A stretch of DNA of 64,000 nucleotides from Pseudomonas monteilii (GTDB lineage: Bacteria > Pseudomonadota > Gammaproteobacteria > Pseudomonadales > Pseudomonadaceae). Where the stretch lies: the NCBI GenBank assembly GCA_001534745.1, contig CP013997.1, forward strand, positions 2,542,001 to 2,606,000. Direction: 5' to 3'. The translations under genes were made by a program, and so were the position numbers. The notes beneath the pieces were generated by a model. That model saw nothing but the letters and a program-made list of their open reading frames with translations, made no database searches and was not told the DNA's origin. Below, one piece after another: positions 35,264 to 42,864 of this stretch; the first letter of the stretch is position 1, and each line of letters opens with the position of its first letter.

Positions 35264-35641
35264 TCAGGCAGCCCAGGTTTCATGCAGATGACGCCACAGC
35301 ACGTCTCCCTCCTGAAGGATGAGCAGCGCCGTCGAGATCCGTGTCTTTGGAGCCTGAGCAGGCAGCCGGTGGGTTTCTCGATAGAGCACCGTCGCGCTGC
35401 CTGCCCCCTGCTCCAGGACCTTCAGGTCGGTCAGCTCGATCGTCAAACCCGGTTGGGTCTCTGAGCGCTGCGTGAACAATCGCTCCACTGCCTGCCGATC
35501 GATCTGAACCCCTGTGGGCGTGACCATGGAAAAATCCGGATGAAACCGCGCGAGCATCGATTCGATCCGGGGCTCTCCTCGAGCGAAAAGCGCCTCGATC
35601 AACACATGCAGGTCAATGACTTCTTTCAGATAGGGGTTCAC
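35264..35641 (-). CDS. NTF2-like (DUF4440/SnoaL-type) protein
   Basis: 125-residue cytoplasmic protein with the cone-shaped NTF2-fold pattern: N-terminal helices (VIDLHVLIEALFARGE), FHPDFSMVTPTG, then strands to ILQEGDVLWRHLHETW. A GTG start at 35641 is preceded by AGGAGG. It follows the last tla3 gene by 59 bp on the same strand and may be read through from that operon. No catalytic function can be assigned. Confidence 0.7.
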   Translation of the reverse strand: MNPYLKEVIDLHVLIEALFARGEPRIESMLARFHPDFSMVTPTGVQIDRQAVERLFTQRSETQPGLTIELTDLKVLEQGAGSATVLYRETHRLPAQAPKTRISTALLILQEGDVLWRHLHETWAA

Positions 35642-35700
35642 AACGTGGCCTCCTGATTTGGCTCTCGATTATGGCCAACATGATCAGCAGGCGACAGGGT

Positions 35701-37257
35701 TCATGTCGAGGGTGGGCCGCTGCCAGGAAGACCATAGGTGAAGGGATCAGCGCCGCGGTTCTGCGCGTTCTTCGCCTTGCGTGCCTCAGTGGGTGGGCTG
35801 ATCATCTGTACGGTGAGGCTGCCGTCGCTTCCGGCGTACACCACGGCACTGGCACCGCCGTCGAGGTAACTGGCGATGGTGGCCAGGTTGATTTCTACCA
35901 ACGCGCTGCTGACGCCGGTATTGCCCAGACGCCGGCCGATGTCGTAGCCCTCCTCCACATTGCCCACGTCCAGGCCATGGCCATCGGTATTGAGGCTGTG
36001 CAAGGCGTTGGTCAGGGCGATTTCCGCTTCGGTGTTGTCGGTGGTATCGTAGAACACGCGTACCGGTTTTTGTCCATCGGGCAAAGTGTCCAGCGCCTTG
36101 AGCCAGCCCGCTTGCAAGGCCTTGGCCTGTAGGGCGGGTTTGAGGCGCTGGCCGTGTTCATTCTGCATCGAGACCTTGATCGGACGGTGTAGATAGCCCA
36201 GCACTGGCGCGGCGTCGAATTCTTTGAGCTGGTGTTCGGCCCAGCGCACGGGCAGCCAGTGGGAAGGTTCGAAATCGCCTGGACCGCGGTTGCTGATGGT
36301 TTTCCACAAGGTGGGTAGTTGCGATTGCCAGTAGGCGGTGGACATGGTGTAAGGGAGCACAGACTTCTTAGTGCCTTTGGCATGTTCAGCGGCCCTATAC
36401 CAGTCCACGAATAAATTGCTCTGATCCCAGTAAAACGCCCATAACTTGCCCAGATCCGTATTTTTGTTTTGATTGTCCTCAGTCTCATGGATAGCAAATG
36501 GGCGAATATAGCGGTCCACTCGGTCCGAGCGTGTAACCAGCAGGCCAGTCGCGTTTTCGTAAATCACCGGAACCCTGTGGCCATTTTGCAAGCCCGGCGT
36601 GCCGGGTTCGCGATAGGGATTTCGCGCCACATCGCCGTCCTGGCTTGCAATCAAGGCTTGCGGCACAGTGGGATTATTGTCAAAGAATGTAAACAGTCGT
36701 TCAATCATGACTTGCGCATGGGTCGTGTTTTCATCTTCTTGCCACAGAAACTGGGTAACTCCCAAAGTCGCAGCATTACGCCCTGCATTAATCAAACCTG
36801 CTGCTCTATATCCTTTTGCATAGGGGTCAGGGGGACCAAGCGCAAATGCCGGGACTGGCCAATACGCTACTGCCTCACCAGCCGAGCTTTTGAACGCCAT
36901 GCGGACTTTGATGCGTGAGGAGTTTTCTCTGGACATCAATGATGAGTCATAGTCCTTCGCATCCTGCGAGTAAATGGAAGCAAAGTTGTCGTTCTTCTTC
37001 TTTATAAACTGCCAGATTTTAGACTGGCCGTCTTGGTGCAGTCCGAGACCCACTCCCCGAATCTCCAAGGCGTAGCTCCTACCTTGGATGGCTTGCTGTT
37101 CGGCGATTCTGGCCTCTGTTTCTTTCTCATGGGCGGTCTTCTCAGCTCTCTCATAGGCCTGGGCGCTATCTCGCCAGCACATGCCAAAGATCACCAGCCA
37201 GCCGACAAACGCTGCAATACCCCAAGCCAGGGCGGGCTTCAGGCCGCGAAATGCCAT
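35701..37257 (-). CDS. Tla3-family T6SS lipase adaptor, copy 4
   Basis: 518-residue DUF2875/Tla3 protein, the most distal copy in the operon. One N-terminal membrane helix (about 11-28) is followed by a charged coiled-coil-like segment (35-58), then the globular region. The start ATG at 37255-37257 lies 2 bp after the preceding PAAR stop; upstream frame extension only overlaps that gene. Its C-terminal 200 residues are almost identical to the other copies. It differs most at about residues 174-232 and 277-305. P. aeruginosa Tla3 (PA0259) escorts Tle3 to VgrG2b; the same role is inferred. Confidence 0.82.
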   Translation of the reverse strand: MAFRGLKPALAWGIAAFVGWLVIFGMCWRDSAQAYERAEKTAHEKETEARIAEQQAIQGRSYALEIRGVGLGLHQDGQSKIWQFIKKKNDNFASIYSQDAKDYDSSLMSRENSSRIKVRMAFKSSAGEAVAYWPVPAFALGPPDPYAKGYRAAGLINAGRNAATLGVTQFLWQEDENTTHAQVMIERLFTFFDNNPTVPQALIASQDGDVARNPYREPGTPGLQNGHRVPVIYENATGLLVTRSDRVDRYIRPFAIHETEDNQNKNTDLGKLWAFYWDQSNLFVDWYRAAEHAKGTKKSVLPYTMSTAYWQSQLPTLWKTISNRGPGDFEPSHWLPVRWAEHQLKEFDAAPVLGYLHRPIKVSMQNEHGQRLKPALQAKALQAGWLKALDTLPDGQKPVRVFYDTTDNTEAEIALTNALHSLNTDGHGLDVGNVEEGYDIGRRLGNTGVSSALVEINLATIASYLDGGASAVVYAGSDGSLTVQMISPPTEARKAKNAQNRGADPFTYGLPGSGPPST

Positions 37258-37259
37258 GT

Positions 37260-37529
37260 CTACGCCACACTCACATTCAGCGCATGGCTGGCCACACCCT
37301 GACATCCGCATGCCAGCCGATGGCCTTGCAGCACCACAGGCTTGCCATTCAAGCGACGGCTCGGATGCCCCTCGATGAAAGCGAACACCCCGCCGTGGAG
37401 CGGGCAACTGGCTTTGTCGCCCATGACCGCTGGCGTTTTACCGTTGAGGGTGTGGGTGCCAGCCAGTTGGCATGAGATCACGCTGCCACCGCTGCTGGTA
37501 GGGTCCCCCAAGCAGATAGGAGCCCTCAT
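37260..37529 (-). CDS. PAAR-domain protein, copy 3
   Basis: 89-residue stand-alone PAAR protein. It begins MRAPICLGDPTSSGGSVISC and contains the alternating Cys/His zinc ligands (CPLHGG, GHRLACGC) that form the sharp T6SS spike tip. It overlaps the preceding tla3-3 gene by 4 bp (ATGA) and is 2 bp before tla3-4. It is identical to copy 1 except near residues 41, 56 and 65. Confidence 0.88.
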   Translation of the reverse strand: MRAPICLGDPTSSGGSVISCQLAGTHTLNGKTPAVMGDKASCPLHGGVFAFIEGHPSRRLNGKPVVLQGHRLACGCQGVASHALNVSVA

Positions 37530-39082
37530 GCCGGGGGTGGTCCGTTACCGGGGAGGCCATAGATGAACGGATCAGCGCCGCGGTTCTGCGCGTTCTTCGC
37601 CTTGCGTGCCTCAGTGGGCGGGCTGATCATCTGCACGGTGAGGCTGCCATCGCTACCGGCGTACACCACGGCACTAGCGCCGCCATCGAGGTAGCTGGCG
37701 ATGGTGGCCAAGTTGATTTCTACCAACGCGCTGCTGACGCCGGTACTGCCCAGACGCCGGCCGATGTCGTAGGCCTCCTCCACATTGCCCACGTCCAGGC
37801 CATGGCCATCGGTGTTTAGGCTGTGCAAGGCGTTGGTCAGGGCGATTTCCGCTTCGGTGTTGTCGGTGGTGTCGTAGAACACGCGTACCGGTTTTTGCCC
37901 ATTAGGCAAGGTGTCGAGCGCCCTGAGCCAGCCCGCTTGCAAGGCCTTGGCCTGTAAGGCAGATTTGAGGCGTTGGCCGTTTTCGTCCTGCATCGAGACC
38001 TTGATCTGGCGGTGCAGGTAGCCCAGCACTGGCGCGGCGTCGAACTCTTTGAGCTGGTGCTCGGCCCAACGCACGGGCAGCCAGGGGGATGGTTCGAAAT
38101 CGCCTGGACCGCGGTTGCTGATGGTTTTCCACAAGGTGGGCAGTTGCGATTGCCAGTAGGTGGTGGACATGGTGTACCTAAGCGCTGGCTCTTTAGCGCC
38201 TTTAGCAAGCTCGGCTGCTTTATACCAGTCCATGAAGGCTTTATTCCGATCCCAGTAAAAGGCCCATAACTTGCCTAAGTCCGTATTTTTGTTCTGGTTG
38301 TCCTCGGCGTCATGGGTGGCGAACGGGCGAATGTAACGATCCACCCGGTCCGAGCGCGTGACCAACAGACCAGTCGTGCTTTCGTAGATCGTTGGAACCA
38401 CATGGCCACTTTGCAAGCCCGGCGTGCCTGGTTTACGAAACGGGTCTCGCGCCACATCGCCGTCTTGGCTTGCGAGCAAGGCCTGTGGCACCTTAGGGTT
38501 CTCGTCAAAAAACGTGAACAGGCGTTCAATCATGCCTTGGGCATGGTCCGTGCTTTCATCGTCTTGCCACAGAAACTGGGTAACGCCCAAGGTCGCGGCA
38601 TTACGGCCTTCATTGATCAGACCTGCTGCTCTATATCCTTTTGCATGGGGATCGGGCGGCCCAAGCGCAAAGACCGGGATCGGCCAATACGCCACTGATT
38701 CGCCAGCCGAACTCTTGAATGCGATGCGGACCATGATGTCTGCGGCATTTTCTCTAGATGTCAATGACGGATTATAATCTTTCGCATGCTGCGAGTAGAT
38801 CGAGGCAAAGTTGTCGTTCTTCTTTCGAATGAACCGCCAGATTTCGGACTGGCCGTCTCGGTGCAATCCAAGCCCCACTCCTCGAATCTCCAAGGCGTAG
38901 CTCCGACCCTGAATGGCCTGCTGTTCAGCAATTTTTGCCGCCATCTCTTTTTCATACGCGGCACTCTTAGCCCTCTCATAGGCCTGGGTGCCATCTCGCC
39001 AGCACATGCTAAAGATCACCAACCAGCCGACGAACGCTGCAATGCCCCAAGCCAGGGCGGGCTTCAGGCTGCGAAGTGCCAT
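37526..39082 (-). CDS. Tla3-family T6SS lipase adaptor, copy 3
   Basis: 518-residue paralogue starting at the ATG at 39080-39082 (MALRSLKPALAWGIAAFVGW). Same layout: one membrane helix, helical stalk, variable centre, near-invariant C-terminus ending in GLPGNGPPPA. Substitutions against copy 4 cluster around AKDYNPSLTSRENAADIMVR and WDRNKAFMDWYKAAELAKGA. Translationally coupled to PAAR copies on both sides. Adaptor role inferred from the DUF2875/Tla3 family. Confidence 0.82.
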   Translation of the reverse strand: MALRSLKPALAWGIAAFVGWLVIFSMCWRDGTQAYERAKSAAYEKEMAAKIAEQQAIQGRSYALEIRGVGLGLHRDGQSEIWRFIRKKNDNFASIYSQHAKDYNPSLTSRENAADIMVRIAFKSSAGESVAYWPIPVFALGPPDPHAKGYRAAGLINEGRNAATLGVTQFLWQDDESTDHAQGMIERLFTFFDENPKVPQALLASQDGDVARDPFRKPGTPGLQSGHVVPTIYESTTGLLVTRSDRVDRYIRPFATHDAEDNQNKNTDLGKLWAFYWDRNKAFMDWYKAAELAKGAKEPALRYTMSTTYWQSQLPTLWKTISNRGPGDFEPSPWLPVRWAEHQLKEFDAAPVLGYLHRQIKVSMQDENGQRLKSALQAKALQAGWLRALDTLPNGQKPVRVFYDTTDNTEAEIALTNALHSLNTDGHGLDVGNVEEAYDIGRRLGSTGVSSALVEINLATIASYLDGGASAVVYAGSDGSLTVQMISPPTEARKAKNAQNRGADPFIYGLPGNGPPPA

Positions 39083-39084
39083 GT

Positions 39085-39354
39085 CTACGCCACACTCACA
39101 TTCAGCGCATGACTGGCCACACCCTGACATCCGCATGCCAGCCGATGGCCTTGCAGCACCACAGGCTTGCCATTCAAGCGACGGCTCGGGTGCCCTTCGA
39201 CGAAAGCGAACACTCCACCGTGGAGCGGGCAACTGGCCTTGTCGCCCACCACCGCTGGCGCTTTACCGTTGACGGTGTGGGTGCCAGCCAATTGGCATGA
39301 GATCACACTGCCACCGCTGCTGGTGGGGTCCCCCAGACAGATAGGAGTACTCAT
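39085..39354 (-). CDS. PAAR-domain protein, copy 2
   Basis: 89-residue PAAR spike-tip protein (MSTPICLGDPTSSGG start). It is slightly more diverged than copies 1 and 3 (Val for Leu or Met at three positions, Ala for Thr in NGKAPAVVG). Metal ligands are preserved. Four-base overlap with tla3-2 upstream and a 2-bp gap to tla3-3 downstream. Confidence 0.88.
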   Translation of the reverse strand: MSTPICLGDPTSSGGSVISCQLAGTHTVNGKAPAVVGDKASCPLHGGVFAFVEGHPSRRLNGKPVVLQGHRLACGCQGVASHALNVSVA

Positions 39355-40907
39355 GCCGGGGGTGGTCCGTTACCGGGGAGGCCATAGATGAACGGATCAG
39401 CGCCGCGGTTCTGCGCGTTCTTCGCCTTGCGTGCCTCAGTGGGCGGGCTGATCATCTGCACGGTGAGGCTGCCGTCACTACCGGCGTACACCACGGCACT
39501 GGCACCGCCGTCGAGGTAACTGGCGATGGTGGCCAGGTTGATTTCCACCAGCGCGCTGCTGACGCCGGTATTACCCAGGCGCCGGCCGAGGTCGTAGGCC
39601 TCCTCCACATTGCCCACGTCCAGGCCATGGCCATCGGTGTTTAGGCTGTGCAAGGCGTTGGTCAAGGCGATTTCCGCTTCGGTGTTGTCGGTGGTGTCGT
39701 AGAACACGCGTACCGGTTTTTGCCCATCGGGCAAGGTGTCGAGCGCCTTGAGCCAGCCCGCTTGCAAGGCCTTGGCCTGTAAGGCGGGTTTGAGGCGTTG
39801 GCCGTTTTCGTCCTGCATCGGGACCTTGATCGGGCGGTGTAGGTAGCCCAGCACTGGCGCGGCGTCGAATTCTTTGAGCTGGTGTTCGGCCCAGCGCACG
39901 GGTAGCCAGGGGGATGGTTCGAAATCGCCCGGGCCGCGGTTGCTGATGGTTTTCCACAAGGTGGGTAGTTGCGATTGCCAGTAGGCGGTGGACATGGTGC
40001 TCGGGTTTTCTGAGACTTCAACGCCCTTGGCCTGCTCAGCGGCTTTATACCAATCTGTAAATGCCCTATCCCGATTCCAGTAAAATGCCCACAACTTACC
40101 CAGATCCGTGTTTTTGTTTTGATTGTCTTCAGCGTCATGGGTAGCAAATGGGCGAATGTAGCGGTCCACTCGATCCGAACGCGTGACCAGCAGGCCAGTC
40201 GCGCTTTCGTAGATCGACGGCACTGCATGGCCGTTTTGCAGCCCCCTAGTACCCTGTTTACGAAACGGGTCTCGCGTCACATCACCGTCTTGGCTTACGA
40301 TCAAGGCTTGAGGCACCTTAAGGTTGTCATCAAAAAACGCGAATAGCCGTTCGATCATGCCTTGTGCATTGGCCGTGTTTTCATCGTCTTGCCACAGGAA
40401 CTGGGTAACGCCCAAGGTCGCGGCATTACGCCCTTCATTAATCAAGCCTTCTGCTCTATACCCTGTTGCGTTGGGATCGGGCGGCCCAAGCGCGAACACC
40501 GGGATAGGCCAATATGCCACCGATTCACCAGCCGAACTCTTGAAAGCAATACGGGTTTTGATGTCTGCGGAAATCCGTCTTGTGTCTAAAGACGGGTCGT
40601 AGTCTTTCGCATCCTGCGAGTAGATAGAAGCGAAGTTGTCGTTTTTTTCCTTAATGAACTGCCAGATTTCGGACTGACCGTCTCGGTGTAATCCAAGCCC
40701 CACCCCCCGAATCTCCAAGGCGTAGCTCCTACCTTGGATGGCTTGCTGTTCGGCGATTCTGGCCTCTGTTTCTTTCTCATGGGCGGTCTTCTCAGCTCTC
40801 TCATAGGCCTGGGCGCTATCTCGCCAGCACATGCCAAAGATCACCAGCCAGCCGACAAACGCTGCAATACCCCAAGCCAGGGCGGGCTTCAGGCCGCGAA
40901 ATGCCAT
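39351..40907 (-). CDS. Tla3-family T6SS lipase adaptor, copy 2
   Basis: 518-residue paralogue. The N-terminal 60 residues equal copy 4 (MAFRGLKPALAWGIAAFVGW), while the middle has its own variants (DPSLDTRRISADIKTR, WNRDRAFTDWYKAAEQAKGV). The C-terminal 200 residues are near-identical to the others. The ATG at 40905-40907 is 2 bp after the PAAR-1 stop. Mosaic similarity suggests recombination between copies. Confidence 0.82.
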   Translation of the reverse strand: MAFRGLKPALAWGIAAFVGWLVIFGMCWRDSAQAYERAEKTAHEKETEARIAEQQAIQGRSYALEIRGVGLGLHRDGQSEIWQFIKEKNDNFASIYSQDAKDYDPSLDTRRISADIKTRIAFKSSAGESVAYWPIPVFALGPPDPNATGYRAEGLINEGRNAATLGVTQFLWQDDENTANAQGMIERLFAFFDDNLKVPQALIVSQDGDVTRDPFRKQGTRGLQNGHAVPSIYESATGLLVTRSDRVDRYIRPFATHDAEDNQNKNTDLGKLWAFYWNRDRAFTDWYKAAEQAKGVEVSENPSTMSTAYWQSQLPTLWKTISNRGPGDFEPSPWLPVRWAEHQLKEFDAAPVLGYLHRPIKVPMQDENGQRLKPALQAKALQAGWLKALDTLPDGQKPVRVFYDTTDNTEAEIALTNALHSLNTDGHGLDVGNVEEAYDLGRRLGNTGVSSALVEINLATIASYLDGGASAVVYAGSDGSLTVQMISPPTEARKAKNAQNRGADPFIYGLPGNGPPPA

Positions 40908-40909
40908 GT

Positions 40910-41179
40910 CTACGCCACACTCACATTCAGCGCATGGCTGGCCACACCCTGACATCCGCATGCCAGCCGATGGCCTTGCAGCACCGTAGGCTTACCGTTG
41001 AGGCGACGGCTCGAATGCCCCTCGATGAAAGCGAACACCCCGCCGTGGAGCGGGCACCTGGCTTTGTCGCCCATGACCGCTGGCGTTTTACCGTTGAGGG
41101 TGTGGGTGCCAGCCAGTTGGCATGAGATCACACTGCCACCGCTGCTGGTAGGGTCCCCCAAGCAGATAGGAGCCCTCAT
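40910..41179 (-). CDS. PAAR-domain protein, copy 1
   Basis: 89-residue PAAR protein, the first of three in transcription order. Arg replaces Ser in GDKARCPLHGG, and GHSSRRLNGKPT is its own variant. It overlaps the tla3-1 stop by 4 bp. It would sharpen the spike of a VgrG trimer and may be fitted to the adaptor encoded beside it; the pairing is inference. Confidence 0.88.
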   Translation of the reverse strand: MRAPICLGDPTSSGGSVISCQLAGTHTLNGKTPAVMGDKARCPLHGGVFAFIEGHSSRRLNGKPTVLQGHRLACGCQGVASHALNVSVA

Positions 41180-42864
41180 GCCGGGGGTGGTCCGTTACCG
41201 GGGAGGCCATAGATGAACGGATCAGCGCCGCGGTTCTGCTCGTTCTTCGCCTTGCGTGCCTCAGTGGGCGGGCTGATCATCTGCACGGTGAGGCTGCCGT
41301 CACTACCGGCATACACCACGGCACTGGCGCCGCCATCAAGGTAACTGGCGATGGTGGCCAGGTTGATTTCCACCAGCGCGCTGCTGACACCGGTATTGCC
41401 CAGGCGTCGACCGATGTCGTAGCCCTCCTCCACATTACCCACGTCCAGGCCATGGCCATCGGTATTGAGGCTGTGCAAGGCATTGGTCAGGGAGATTTCC
41501 GCTTCGGTGTTGTCGGTGGTGTCGTAGAACACGCGTACCGGTTTCTGCCCATCGGGCAAGGTGTCGAGCGCCTTGAGCCAGCCCGCTTGCAAGGCCTTGG
41601 CCTGTAAGGCGGGTTTGAGGCGCTGGCCGTTTTCGTCCTGCATCGAGACCTTGATCGGGCGGTGCAGGTAGCCCAGCACTGGCGCGGCGTCGAACTCTTT
41701 GAGCTGGTGTTCGGCCCAACGCACGGGCAGCCAGGGGGATGGTTCGAAATGGCCCGGGCCGCGGTTGCTGATGGTCTTCCACAAGGTGGGCAGTTGGGAT
41801 TGCCAGTAGGTGGTGGACATGGTGCCTGGATCTACCGAAAACTTGACACCCTTGACATGTTCGGCAGCTTCATACCAATCTATGAATGCCTTGTCCTGTT
41901 TCCAGTAAAACTCCCATAACTTACCCAGATCAGTGCTCTTATTCTGATTGTCTTCAACGTCGCGGGTAACGAACGGACGTATATAGCGATCCACCCTATC
42001 CGAGCGTGTGACCAACAGGCCAGTAGCGTTTTGGTAAATGGTCGGAACCACATGTCCATTTTGTAGACCTGGCGTGCTCGGTTTTCGATAGAGGTTCCGC
42101 GTTATGTCACCATCTTCGCTTGCAATCAATGCCTGAGGCACTTTGGAGTTATCGTCGAAAAAAGTGAACAGCCGTTCGATCATGCCCTGTGCATGGGTCG
42201 CGCTTTCATTGTCTTGCCACAGAAACTGAGTAACTCCCAAGGTCGCAGCATTACGGCCTGAGTTAATCAGGCCCGCTGCGCTAGAGGCGCTGTCGTACGG
42301 GGCAGGCGGACCCAGCGCAAACACCGGAATTGGCCAATACGCTACTGCCTCACCAGCCGAATTTTTGAAGGCGATACGAACTTTAGTACGTGCGGAGTCC
42401 TCCCTCGACAATAGCGATGGGTTGTAGTCTTTCGCATCCTGCGAGTAGACAGAAGCGAAGTTGTCGTTTTTTTTCTTGATGAACTGCCAAATTTTGGACT
42501 GCCCATCTGAGTGCACCCCAAGCCCCACTCCCCGAATCTCTAGTGCGTAGGTCCGTGCTTGTATAGCTTGTTGCTCGGCGCTTTTGGATTCTATCTGGTT
42601 TTTGTAAGTAGCAATCTCTGCTTTCTGATTCGCAAGGGCGTTGCCCCACCAATGAATGCCGAAGATCACTAAGATCATGCCGACAATCACTGCAATGCCC
42701 CATGCCAAGACGGGCTTCATATTGCTAAGTACCATATCGGTTTCCTGTGCTTTGAGTTGGACAGTCCAGATGAAGAAAATCCAGACCGCAATCAGCGCCC
42801 CAGCGATTAGCCGATAGGGTTTTAGATTAGGCCGTGACTTTGAGATAACTGAGAGGTCCTTCAT
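41176..42864 (-). CDS. Tla3-family T6SS lipase adaptor, copy 1 (divergent N-terminus)
   Basis: 562-residue paralogue directly behind the effector, overlapping its stop by 4 bp. It has a unique N-terminus with two membrane helices (about 20-38 and 52-72), where the other copies have one, and a different stalk (NQKAEIATYKNQIESKSAEQ). From residue about 110 it rejoins the family pattern and shares the near-invariant C-terminus. It is probably the ancestral or cognate partner of the adjacent Tle3. A membrane-anchored adaptor or immunity-like role are alternatives. Confidence 0.82.
   Translation of the reverse strand: MKDLSVISKSRPNLKPYRLIAGALIAVWIFFIWTVQLKAQETDMVLSNMKPVLAWGIAVIVGMILVIFGIHWWGNALANQKAEIATYKNQIESKSAEQQAIQARTYALEIRGVGLGVHSDGQSKIWQFIKKKNDNFASVYSQDAKDYNPSLLSREDSARTKVRIAFKNSAGEAVAYWPIPVFALGPPAPYDSASSAAGLINSGRNAATLGVTQFLWQDNESATHAQGMIERLFTFFDDNSKVPQALIASEDGDITRNLYRKPSTPGLQNGHVVPTIYQNATGLLVTRSDRVDRYIRPFVTRDVEDNQNKSTDLGKLWEFYWKQDKAFIDWYEAAEHVKGVKFSVDPGTMSTTYWQSQLPTLWKTISNRGPGHFEPSPWLPVRWAEHQLKEFDAAPVLGYLHRPIKVSMQDENGQRLKPALQAKALQAGWLKALDTLPDGQKPVRVFYDTTDNTEAEISLTNALHSLNTDGHGLDVGNVEEGYDIGRRLGNTGVSSALVEINLATIASYLDGGASAVVYAGSDGSLTVQMISPPTEARKAKNEQNRGADPFIYGLPGNGPPPA

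Larger units (their letters stand above)
35701..41175. repeat. Three exact-length 1825-bp tandem units (tla3 + PAAR)
   Basis: The same landmark near the 3' end of each tla3 gene recurs at 35736, 37561, 39386 and 41211: a period of exactly 1825 bp. Full units are 35701-37525, 37526-39350 and 39351-41175; a fourth, partial one is tla3-1 (41176-42864), preceded by tle3 instead of PAAR. The copies are very similar at both ends and visibly diverged in the middle of tla3, with no net indels. Confidence 0.92.

Noticed and set aside
35701..41175. CRISPR or other short-repeat array
   Set aside because: The repeat unit is 1825 bp and coding throughout; no short direct repeats with unique spacers are present.
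35701..42864. Tandem copies as an assembly artefact
   Set aside because: The copies differ at many central positions and the first has a unique N-terminus, so simple duplication of one sequence by assembly does not explain them, although copy number should be confirmed with long reads.
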